A stretch of 12,206 nt of DNA from Desulfuromonadaceae bacterium (GTDB lineage: Bacteria; Desulfobacterota; Desulfuromonadia; Desulfuromonadales; SZUA-540). Of the stretch, positions 1 through 5,957 are shown piece after piece; within the stretch, counting starts at the first letter, position 1; each line of letters starts with the position of its first letter. The notes below the pieces were generated by a model. The model had not been told where the DNA came from and made no database searches. It worked only from the letters and a program-made list of their open reading frames with translations. The stretch covers positions 1 to 12,206 of the forward strand of contig QKGY01000458.1 of assembly GCA_003250235.1 (NCBI GenBank), read 5' to 3'. A program made the translations under genes and the position numbers.

Positions 1-1
1 G

Positions 2-184
2 GCCGCCCAGCAGGTTCGAGCCACCCAACCGGTGCAGAACACTCGAGTCGACACGGCCAGCAACAACGGTGGCGGAGCCTTCAATCATCGCTCTTCCCCG
101 GGCATCGGATTCGGATCCGGCCCTGTGAGTCTGATTGCGGCGCCATTAATAGCCTGGTTGAACCGACGCAAAAAACAATACTGA
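2..184 (+). CDS. C-terminal end of a protein with a GlyGly-CTERM-like sorting tail (5' end outside window)
   Basis: Only the last 60 codons are present, so the function of the body cannot be told. The visible part is low-complexity (Gln, Thr, Asn, a GGG run). It ends in a three-part tail: a Gly/Ser-rich stretch (GIGFGSG), a hydrophobic segment (VSLIAAPLIAWL) and a basic end (NRRKKQY). Tails of this layout are C-terminal sorting signals such as GlyGly-CTERM, in which the protein is held in the inner membrane and cleaved by a rhomboid-type protease. The next gene on the same strand, 67 bases downstream, is a rhombosortase-like protease, which supports this reading. The hydrophobic stretch is short and includes a Pro, and the glycines are not the canonical GG pair, so the family assignment is tentative. 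That it is a real reading frame is supported by the strong tail pattern and by the hairpin after its stop codon. Confidence 0.55.
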   Translation, partial: AAQQVRATQPVQNTRVDTASNNGGGAFNHRSSPGIGFGSGPVSLIAAPLIAWLNRRKKQY

Positions 185-203
185 TCATCGTTTCTTCAGG
201 ATG

Positions 204-234
204 CCATCCGGGGCAGGGAGACTGCCCCGGATGG
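204..234 (+). other. Perfect 13-bp stem-loop between two co-directional genes
   Basis: CCATCCGGGGCAG (204-216) pairs perfectly with CTGCCCCGGATGG (222-234) around a 5-base loop, GGAGA. It lies after the stop at 182-184 and just before the ribosome binding site at 239-245. No T-run follows on either strand, so it is not a standard intrinsic terminator. It could act as a partial terminator, as an RNA stability or processing hairpin, or to set the relative expression of the two genes. It also argues against starting the downstream gene at the ATG at 201, since that would place the hairpin inside the coding region. Confidence 0.7.
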
Positions 235-251
235 GTTACAAGGAGTCGATA

Positions 252-917
252 ATGTCTTCCAATATCACACCCGTTGAAATCGGCTTCGTAACGCCGAAGT
301 TTCCGGATACAAACATTACCGGAAATCGCATGGCGATTGTGTTCTGGGTAAGCCTTCTGGCTGTCGTGAACTTTAGCCTGGTATTCGGAAACCATCCCGC
401 CATCAACATGATGTTCCGGCCGGATGCGATAGCCGACGGTGAATGGTGGAGGATCTTTCTTTCTCCCCTTGTTCATGTCAGTCCCTACCACCTGCTGATG
501 GATGGTTCGGCATTCTTGCTGGTCTATATTGGTTTGGAAGAACACCGTTGGAGTCGGCGCCTGGTGCTGACCCTTTTCTCTGCCGCCGGGAGTCTGTTGC
601 TCCCATTGTTTATCGCTCCCGAGCTGAATCGTATCGGTCTTTGCGGATTGTCCGGTGCGGCGCATGGATTGACCGCCGTCAGTTCTCTGGAAATGTCGCG
701 ACACCGCGGACAGAAAAAAATCGGTTGTTTCCTGTTGGTGGTGCTGTCGCTAAAAGTGGCTTGGGAGCTGTGGAGTGGAACCGTTTTTCTGCATTTTCTG
801 CACTTCGGGGACATCGGTCATCCGATTGTCGCCACCCATGCCGGTGGTGTTCTTGGAGGCGTGGTCGGGTATGTGGTCATCGCTGTATTGCCCAGGGCTT
901 TTTGGGATAAGCAATAG
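252..917 (+). CDS. rrtA: Rhombosortase-type rhomboid intramembrane serine protease
   Basis: A 221-residue polytopic membrane protein. The catalytic Ser lies in GLSGAAHG (Ser134) and the catalytic His in THAGG (His196), the Ser-His dyad of rhomboid proteases. GLSGxxHGL is typical of rhombosortases rather than housekeeping rhomboids (usually GASG). The segment EWWRIFLSPLVHVSPYHLLMD (split here: EWWRIFLSPL, then His75 and His80) matches the rhomboid W-R...H-xxx-N block, but the position of the conserved Asn holds Asp84. Rhombosortases cleave C-terminal sorting tails at the inner membrane; the gene just upstream ends in such a tail. The start at 252 is chosen because AAGGAG (about 239-245) precedes it at good spacing and family similarity begins after it; an ATG 17 codons upstream lies in a hairpin. 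The gene symbol follows rhombosortase naming and is less sure than the family. Confidence 0.8.
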   Translation: MSSNITPVEIGFVTPKFPDTNITGNRMAIVFWVSLLAVVNFSLVFGNHPAINMMFRPDAIADGEWWRIFLSPLVHVSPYHLLMDGSAFLLVYIGLEEHRWSRRLVLTLFSAAGSLLLPLFIAPELNRIGLCGLSGAAHGLTAVSSLEMSRHRGQKKIGCFLLVVLSLKVAWELWSGTVFLHFLHFGDIGHPIVATHAGGVLGGVVGYVVIAVLPRAFWDKQ

Positions 918-1039
918 TGCTCAACACGAAGAAACTCCGAAGGGATGGGAAGGTTTGTATCGAAAAGGGCCTTGATGAGAGAGTGTCCGGAGGGTTAATG
1001 GGGCAAGTCAACACGCTATTCTTTTTATGAAAGAGGAGG

Positions 1040-1062
1040 GGGGGGACACCTTGTTGCCCCCC
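1040..1062. terminator. Possible weak bidirectional hairpin between convergent genes
   Basis: A G-run (1038-1045) faces a C-run (1057-1062), giving a stem of six G-C pairs; inside the loop ACA and TGT can also pair. It lies in the 918-1093 gap between the converging rhombosortase and NDUFA9-like genes, where terminators are expected. Neither side has a clear U-tract: the plus-strand side is followed by CACGCGCCTGATAACTTTT and the minus-strand side by a pyrimidine-rich run. I see no gene in the rest of this gap. Confidence 0.35.
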
Positions 1063-1093
1063 ACGCGCCTGATAACTTTTCTGGTCGCCGCCT

Positions 1094-1990
1094 TCAGGGA
1101 GAAATGTATTTCTGTATTCCCTCGGACAGAGAGGTGGGGGCAATCCCGAACGCTTCTGGCCAAGGGCCCGGTTCGCACACATTGCCTTCGAGGAGCATGG
1201 TCAGCTGGGTGCGGGTGATCGGGAATTGGGGAAGGCCTTCAAGAATGCTCACGATCGGTTTCATGAGGAATAACGGCTGATGAATCTTTGTTACGGCCTG
1301 TTTACCCAAGGCCATTCCAATTGTGTCAAGAATCTCTTCATAAGTCAGAGCCTCGGGGCCACAGCACTGGTACGTTTTACCAACCGTTTCGGGCATTTCC
1401 AGTGCCTGGACAAAGCTGCGGGCGACATCTTCCACGGCAACAGGCGCCATGCGGTACTGGCCGTCCCCCATAACGGGGATGACGGGCAGCTTACGCATCA
1501 TATCGGCAAGCATCGTAACGAACTGATCCTGAGGGCCGAAAATCATGGATGGGCGAAAGATGGTCCAGTCCAGCTCGGAGTTCCTGACGAACTGTTCGGC
1601 AGCCCATTTGGTCCGGTGATAATCTGTGCTGGCCTGTTCGCGTGCTCCATTGGCGCTCATATGTATATAGCGCTTGACCCCCTGTTCCTGGGCGGCTTGG
1701 ATCAGGTTGTGGGTTGCTTCCGTATGGAGTTTTGCAAAGGTGATCCCTTTATGGGGGAACTCGCGAATAATGCCGACCAGATGAATGACCGCCGCGCATC
1801 CGGTAAGGATTTCAGTGAGGGATTCCGGGTCGCAGACATCCCCATGGCGGACCTCGACGCCGGTTCGGATCTCAAGCTTGTGGTCTGACCCCGGCCTGAC
1901 GAGACAACGCGCGACATGCCCAGCGGAAGTGAGCTGACGAACGATTTCAGTGCCGACAAATCCAGTAGATCCCGTGACGAATACTTTCAT
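1094..1990 (-). CDS. NDUFA9-like / atypical SDR NAD(P)-binding protein
   Basis: A 298-residue cytoplasmic Rossmann-fold protein. The N-terminus MKVFVTGSTGFVG carries the GxxGxxG dinucleotide-binding loop (residues 7-13), and Tyr124/Lys128 (YHRTK) form the SDR YxxxK pair. The block TIFRPSMIFGP and the C-terminal part (TRTQLTMLLEGNV, then FGIAPTSL) match bacterial homologues of the complex I accessory subunit NDUFA9 and related NAD(P)H-binding or epimerase-like proteins. Its substrate cannot be read from sequence. The start at 1990 is preceded by GAGGA and begins exactly at the Rossmann strand; an 18-residue upstream extension is unlikely. It is the last of three minus-strand genes, 37 bases after rtcB, and may simply be co-transcribed without a shared function. 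Confidence 0.85.
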   Translation of the reverse strand: MKVFVTGSTGFVGTEIVRQLTSAGHVARCLVRPGSDHKLEIRTGVEVRHGDVCDPESLTEILTGCAAVIHLVGIIREFPHKGITFAKLHTEATHNLIQAAQEQGVKRYIHMSANGAREQASTDYHRTKWAAEQFVRNSELDWTIFRPSMIFGPQDQFVTMLADMMRKLPVIPVMGDGQYRMAPVAVEDVARSFVQALEMPETVGKTYQCCGPEALTYEEILDTIGMALGKQAVTKIHQPLFLMKPIVSILEGLPQFPITRTQLTMLLEGNVCEPGPWPEAFGIAPTSLSEGIQKYISP

Positions 1991-2027
1991 CTTTTCCTCA
2001 TCGAATGGACGTCTAGATTGAAGTAAG

Positions 2028-3470
2028 CTACCCTTTGATGACAATAACCGGCTTTAGCCGGGCCACGATCCTGCCAATGCCTGCCTGTTGAACGACCCCG
2101 ACGACTTCCATGACATCCTTGTAGGCTTCCGGAATCTCTTCGGCAATGGTTGCCCTGCCGGCTGCGCGGATAGTGATGCCTTTCGCTGCGAGTTCCGCCT
2201 CGATATTGTGTCCTCTGGCTACCCGTTTTGCGGCGTGACGGGAGAGGACCCTGCCGGCACCGTGGCAGGTGGAGCCAAAAGTTTGATGATAGGCCTTTTC
2301 CGTTCCAACAAGAACGTAGGAATAGCGCCCCATGTCGCCGGGGATGAGAACCGGTTGACCAATGTGACGGTAGAGCTCCGGAGTCTCTGGATGCCCCGGA
2401 GGAAATGCCCGGGTCGCCCCTTTGCGGTGAATGCACAACCGCTTTTCCTGCCCATCGACAAGGTGCCGTTCCCACTTGGCAATATTGTGACATACATCGT
2501 AAATGACCGACAACCGCAGGTCTTCCGGCCCTCTGCCCGTGACCTGTTCGAAGGATTCCCGCACCCAGGCGGTTATCAGCTGCCGGTTGGCAAAGGCAAA
2601 ATTGGCGGCGCAGGCCATGGCAGCCAGATACTGTTGTCCTTCAGGACTGCCGAGGGGGGCGCAGCAAAGTTGTCTGTCGGGCAGATCGATGCCGTATTTG
2701 CGACTGGCCTTCTGCATGATATGGAGATAATCATCGCACACCTGGTACCCAAACCCTCGGCTCCCGGTATGAATGGTGACCGTCATCTGCCCCTTGAAAA
2801 GCCCTAAGGACTCTGCAGCTTGTGGATCCTGTATCTCCTCGACTTCCTGGACCTCGAGAAAATGATTGCCACTGCCGAGGGTGCCTAGCTGGGCACGTCC
2901 CCGCTCCATGGCTCTGTCGGAAACCAGCTCAGGGTCTGCGCCTGAAAGAGCCCCACCCTCTTCAATGTGCAGCAGGTCTTCTTTCGTGCCGAAGCCATGA
3001 TCCACCGCCCATCGCGCACCCTGCACCAGAACGTTGCGTTCCTGCTGAACCAGGAGTTTGAGATCTTTTCGACAGGAGCCTATGCCTGAAGGCACATTGC
3101 GAAAAAGGGTGTCGGCAAGCCGTTTGGCGATCGGCCTGATTTCTTCGATGGGAAGAGCACTGCGAAGCAGGCGCACGCCACAGTTGATATCGTAGCCGAC
3201 GCCACCGGGAGAGACCACGCCTTCGTCCGGATCGAAGGCGGCAACTCCGCCAATGGGAAAACCATACCCCCAGTGGATATCCGGCATGGCGATGGAAGGG
3301 CCGACAATGCCGGGGAGGGTCGCTACGTTGCGAACCTGTTCAAGAGCCTGCTCTTTCTGGAGAAAGGCGATCATCTCCTTGGTGGCGAAAACAAGCCCTT
3401 CAGTGCGCATCGCCCCCTCTTTGGGAATGCGCCATCGGCAGGCATCTATGCGTTGAATGGGAACACTCAT
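2028..3470 (-). CDS. rtcB: RNA-splicing ligase RtcB
   Basis: A 480-residue GTP- and Mn-dependent RNA ligase that joins 2',3'-cyclic-phosphate or 3'-phosphate ends to 5'-OH ends, used in tRNA splicing and RNA repair. The active-site residues are all visible: Asp94 and Cys97 in GYDINCGVR, His203 in GSGNHF, His234 in HTGSRG, His329 in CHNIAK, the guanylylated His403 in CHGAGR and the C-terminal Lys479. These sit at nearly the same positions as in the Pyrococcus enzyme, so the protein looks complete and active. The start at 3470 has GAGAGG five bases upstream and lies 11 bases after the archease stop, so the two are very likely translated from one message. Archease makes RtcB multi-turnover and widens its nucleotide use. 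No rtcA or RtcR regulator is in the window. Confidence 0.96.
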   Translation of the reverse strand: MSVPIQRIDACRWRIPKEGAMRTEGLVFATKEMIAFLQKEQALEQVRNVATLPGIVGPSIAMPDIHWGYGFPIGGVAAFDPDEGVVSPGGVGYDINCGVRLLRSALPIEEIRPIAKRLADTLFRNVPSGIGSCRKDLKLLVQQERNVLVQGARWAVDHGFGTKEDLLHIEEGGALSGADPELVSDRAMERGRAQLGTLGSGNHFLEVQEVEEIQDPQAAESLGLFKGQMTVTIHTGSRGFGYQVCDDYLHIMQKASRKYGIDLPDRQLCCAPLGSPEGQQYLAAMACAANFAFANRQLITAWVRESFEQVTGRGPEDLRLSVIYDVCHNIAKWERHLVDGQEKRLCIHRKGATRAFPPGHPETPELYRHIGQPVLIPGDMGRYSYVLVGTEKAYHQTFGSTCHGAGRVLSRHAAKRVARGHNIEAELAAKGITIRAAGRATIAEEIPEAYKDVMEVVGVVQQAGIGRIVARLKPVIVIKG

Positions 3471-3481
3471 GGATACCTCTC

Positions 3482-3898
3482 TCAAAGATCGACGTACACC
3501 TGCGCTCTCCACCCTCGCGAAGAGGACGTCACATCGAGGCGGTGGTAGGTGATGGCCTTGACCTCTCTCACTGCGTGCATATTGTCCGGATGAAGGCGTT
3601 CACCGGCCACACGGGCTTGTAAGCGGTATGGGGTCAGAGTATCGATCATGAAACGGCTGGCGACAAAATAATCCGTTTCGATGAGGTAGAGAAGTTCAGT
3701 GAGCCAGCGTACAAGGAGATCGCCCAAATCCTCTCCGCTTACATCGATCTGTAGGCTCTCGGATCCGCCGAACAGTTCCTGGCCGAAAATCATCTCGTTC
3801 AAGGCGCGGGCCGCCTGGACAAACAGGCCCTCCAGTGAGGCGGCGGTTGCCTCGATCCCCATGTCGGCGGTATGTTCAAGGAAACGATAGGTGTCCAT
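3482..3898 (-). CDS. Archease (RtcB cofactor protein)
   Basis: A 138-residue protein with the archease signature: YRFLEHTADMGIE near the N-terminus (Asp12 in HTAD), the central DLLVRWLTELLYLIETD block, EVKAITYHRLDV (about 112-123) and an acidic C-terminal end, VYVDL. Archease binds metal through acidic residues, speeds RtcB guanylylation and turnover, and is commonly encoded beside rtcB, as here (11 bases apart). The ATG at 3898 is chosen because the family begins directly at the YRFLEHTAD strand. No strong Shine-Dalgarno sequence precedes it; only a G-rich GGGATGG is seen about ten bases upstream. An in-frame TTG 12 codons earlier is an alternative start but falls next to the terminator at 3933-3962. 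Confidence 0.92.
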   Translation of the reverse strand: MDTYRFLEHTADMGIEATAASLEGLFVQAARALNEMIFGQELFGGSESLQIDVSGEDLGDLLVRWLTELLYLIETDYFVASRFMIDTLTPYRLQARVAGERLHPDNMHAVREVKAITYHRLDVTSSSRGWRAQVYVDL

Positions 3899-3932
3899 TA
3901 CACGCCATCCCGGAGGTCGTCGAACCTGGGAC

Positions 3933-3962
3933 AAAAAACCGGGAAAGAGCCTCCTTTCCCGG
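3933..3962 (-). terminator. Intrinsic terminator (minus strand), after BCAM0308 gene and just before archease
   Basis: Read on the minus strand, CCGGGAAAG and CTTTCCCGG form a perfect 9-bp stem (3939-3947 with 3954-3962) around a 6-base loop, followed directly by six T (3933-3938). This is a textbook Rho-independent terminator. It lies 40 bases after the BCAM0308 stop and only about 35 bases before the archease start. Confidence 0.88.
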
Positions 3963-4002
3963 CGACCGTAAAGGTAAAAGAGTAAAAGAATATTGCGTTG
4001 CT

Positions 4003-4521
4003 TCAGTCGGTTCTCTGCCAGGTCACCCGGCAGACCGAGTGATCTTCGGTCCAGCTGACCTGAAGATCTCCTTGGTGGGCTCTATGGAGAGCACGTCCAA
4101 GATGCTCGGCAAGCTTTTCTTCCGTTGTCTCCACGATCAGGGAATCACCCTCCCGGTTCATGGCGATAATCCTTTCAAGGGGATTTTTAGCCATCGCCTT
4201 GCTTTCCTCGTGTTTGAGAATGCTGCGGATCTCCTCTTCGTGCCCCCAGAGATACTCTCCGCTCAGAGTGACAATCCCTTCAGGATAGCTTTGTGCAATC
4301 TTTTGACATGCCGGACATGTAACCCATTGCACAGTAGGGTTGTTTTGCGCTGCCGCAAACGTTTCAGGATCGAGATACCAACGCTTGTTGCGGTAGACCG
4401 CGTTACAGCCGGTGCAGAGCGCAGGTTCTTTGAGCCCACCTTCGGGGATATAGGGGTCGGAGCTTGTTTTAACACGGCCACGCTTGTCACTAATTCCGAA
4501 TTTACCGACATCTTTTTGCAT
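4003..4521 (-). CDS. BCAM0308-family zinc-ribbon protein
   Basis: A 172-residue soluble protein of unknown biochemical role that matches the BCAM0308 family. It has a four-Cys zinc ribbon made of CTGC (Cys36, Cys39) and CPAC (Cys69, Cys72), a TLSGEYLWGHEEEI block typical of the family (about 85-98), NPLERI (113-118), and a C-terminal alpha/beta part with ETTEEKLAEHLGRALHRAHQG. The ribbon and basic N-terminus would suit RNA or ribosome binding, but that is inference. The ATG at 4521 has an AAGGGGG ribosome binding site eight bases upstream. The gene has its own candidate promoter (4564-4572) and terminator, so it looks monocistronic. It diverges from the hydrogenase operon across about 300 bases. 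Confidence 0.85.
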   Translation of the reverse strand: MQKDVGKFGISDKRGRVKTSSDPYIPEGGLKEPALCTGCNAVYRNKRWYLDPETFAAAQNNPTVQWVTCPACQKIAQSYPEGIVTLSGEYLWGHEEEIRSILKHEESKAMAKNPLERIIAMNREGDSLIVETTEEKLAEHLGRALHRAHQGDLQVSWTEDHSVCRVTWQRTD

Positions 4522-4543
4522 AACCAGTTCCCCCTTTCCGCGG

Positions 4544-4578
4544 TGTTAATGGAATCTCATTTCAGTATAGCATTAACA
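4544..4578. repeat. 8-bp inverted repeat flanking a -10 element (candidate operator)
   Basis: TGTTAATG (4544-4551) and CATTAACA (4571-4578) are perfect reverse complements separated by 19 bases. The candidate -10 of the BCAM0308 gene and its predicted start site lie between the arms. This is a usual layout for a repressor operator, but no regulator gene is in the window to pair with it. Confidence 0.5.
4564..4572 (-). promoter_or_regulatory. Extended -10 promoter for the BCAM0308 gene
   Basis: On the minus strand the sequence reads TGC followed by TATACT, an extended -10 element (TGnTATAAT-like), about 42 bases before the start codon. No good -35 hexamer is seen at 16-18 bases, which is common for extended -10 promoters. 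Confidence 0.45.
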
Positions 4579-4704
4579 GGCTCCTATGGGGATGTCCAGA
4601 AGCTCGAAACGCACGGCAAATGTCGTATTATTTATGGTAAAAAAATAGCAATCCAATGTGGAAGCAGCTAGAATCAAAGGAAAAACAGGGAAGGAAAGTC
4701 CGTT

Positions 4705-4735
4705 TGGCTTGACATGTGCCGTAACCGGATATAAT
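4705..4735 (+). promoter_or_regulatory. Promoter region of the hydrogenase operon (sigma70-like, with overlapping sigma54-like site)
   Basis: TTGACA (4709-4714) and TATAAT (4730-4735) are both perfect sigma70 hexamers but only 15 bases apart, shorter than the 17 optimum. Overlapping them, TGGC (4705-4708) and TGC (4717-4719) give the GG-N10-GC spacing of a sigma54 -24/-12 promoter, with partial agreement elsewhere. The region lies about 90-120 bases before the small-subunit ATG. Which form of RNA polymerase uses it cannot be settled from sequence. Confidence 0.6.
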
Positions 4736-4826
4736 GAGAGAATCGTGTCCAGAATTTAAGGGTTGCCGAGAATGATTGCCCACGGATAAGTTCTGGAGCT
4801 TTTACTTCGGAGAGGAGGCTGGGGTG

Positions 4827-5954
4827 ATGAAAGAGGAGCAATCATCTGAAACCGTGGTGCTGTCAGAGGATATCCTGCAGAGATGGGAGGCGAGAGGGGT
4901 AAGTCGTCGCGACTTTATCAAGTTCTGTACGGGGGTGACAGCGACCTTGGCCCTTCCGATAAGTTTCATCCCGAAGGTTGCAGAGGCGATCGAAGACAAC
5001 CGAGTTCCCGTCATCTGGATGGAATTCCAAGGCTGCACAGGTGATTCCGAAGCTTTGCTACGCGCCAACCAGCCTACAGTGGCCGAGATTATTCTGGATC
5101 GACTCTCCATCGAGTATCACGAGACCATCATGGCCGCCGCCGGACATCTTGCGGAGGAGTCCAAGCACCAGGCCATGGAGACGTATCGGGGGAAATATAT
5201 CGCCGTGGTGGAAGGGTCCATTCCTGCCGGGGATGGTGGCGTGTATTGCACTGTTGCCGGGGAAAGTGCCCTGAATATTGTGAGAAAGGTGTGCGGAAAT
5301 GCTGCCGCAACGATTGCCGTGGGCAACTGCGCCACCTTTGGAGGGATTCCTGCGGCGGCACCAAACCCGACAGGGGCTATTTCGGTGCAAAAAGCAGTTC
5401 CTGGGGCCACCGTACTCAACCTGCCCGGATGTCCGCTCAACACGGACAATCTCACGGCGACCATTGTACATTTTCTCACATTCGGAAAACTTCCTGCTAC
5501 GGATCGGTTAGGTCGGCCCCTGTTCGCTTATGGCAAGAGGATTCACGATAACTGCGAACGCCGCAGTCATTTTGATGCCGGCCAGTATGCCGAGGCCTTT
5601 GGCGATGAAGGCCATCGCAAAGGCTTCTGCCTCTACAAGCTGGGTTGCAAGGGGCCGGAAACCTTCCATAACTGCCCCACAATACGCTACAACGAAGGGA
5701 CCAGTTGGCCGGTTATGGCGGGTCATGGTTGTATCGGCTGCGCAGAACCCGGTTTCTGGGACACCATGAGCCCCTTCTATAGACGCCTGCCTCAGGTGCC
5801 CGGCTTTGGCGTGGAGGTTACGGCAGACCAGCTTGGCGTAGGATTGGCTGTAGGAACGGCCGTTGCTTTCGGTGCTCACGGCGTGGTCAGTGCCTTCCGC
5901 AAGGGACATGCCTTCAAATCGGATAAGCTCGTGCAAAAGGACAAGGAGGAGTAG
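4827..5954 (+). CDS. hyaA: [NiFe] hydrogenase small subunit, Tat-exported, membrane-anchored
   Basis: A 375-residue electron-transfer subunit of a group 1 uptake hydrogenase (hyaS in Geobacter usage). The Tat signal SRRDFIK (26-32) is followed by a hydrophobic stretch to about residue 47. Distal cluster ligands are His240, Cys243, Cys268 and Cys274; medial 3Fe-4S ligands are Cys283, Cys302 and Cys305. For the proximal cluster Cys70, Cys168 and Cys202 are present, but the usual CTGC motif reads CTGD, so Asp73 replaces the fourth Cys. The extra cysteines of the O2-tolerant 6-Cys (4Fe-3S) type are absent. A hydrophobic helix at about 335-355 would anchor it to cytochrome b. The ATG at 4827 is chosen for AGGAGG nine bases upstream and correct Tat signal length. 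First gene of the operon; it ends three bases before the large subunit. Confidence 0.96.
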   Translation: MKEEQSSETVVLSEDILQRWEARGVSRRDFIKFCTGVTATLALPISFIPKVAEAIEDNRVPVIWMEFQGCTGDSEALLRANQPTVAEIILDRLSIEYHETIMAAAGHLAEESKHQAMETYRGKYIAVVEGSIPAGDGGVYCTVAGESALNIVRKVCGNAAATIAVGNCATFGGIPAAAPNPTGAISVQKAVPGATVLNLPGCPLNTDNLTATIVHFLTFGKLPATDRLGRPLFAYGKRIHDNCERRSHFDAGQYAEAFGDEGHRKGFCLYKLGCKGPETFHNCPTIRYNEGTSWPVMAGHGCIGCAEPGFWDTMSPFYRRLPQVPGFGVEVTADQLGVGLAVGTAVAFGAHGVVSAFRKGHAFKSDKLVQKDKEE

Positions 5955-5957
5955 GCC

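Larger units (their letters stand above)
4522..4826. other. Divergent intergenic control region (BCAM0308 / hydrogenase)
   Basis: These 305 bases hold no convincing gene. They contain an inverted repeat and extended -10 element facing the BCAM0308 gene (4544-4578), and a sigma70-like plus sigma54-like promoter pair facing the hydrogenase operon (4705-4735). The middle part (about 4600-4700) is AT-rich, with an A-tract near 4640 that could be bendable upstream DNA. The hydrogenase leader from about 4742 to 4826 shows a short run MIAHG ending in a stop (4772 onward), which I do not regard as a gene. Confidence 0.7.

Noticed and set aside
201..251. Upstream start of the rhombosortase at ATG 201
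   Set aside because: The extra 17 codons are made of a perfect hairpin, and a strong ribosome binding site is placed for the ATG at 252.
2088..2807. A 239-codon plus-strand frame opposite rtcB
   Set aside because: Shadow of the rtcB coding frame; no recognisable protein features.
3835..4671. A 278-codon plus-strand frame across archease, the terminator and BCAM0308
   Set aside because: Runs opposite two supported genes and a terminator, with no family similarity.
5236..5460. Possible 6-Cys O2-tolerant (4Fe-3S) proximal cluster
   Set aside because: The extra cysteines are absent: the motifs read CTGD and CATFGG.
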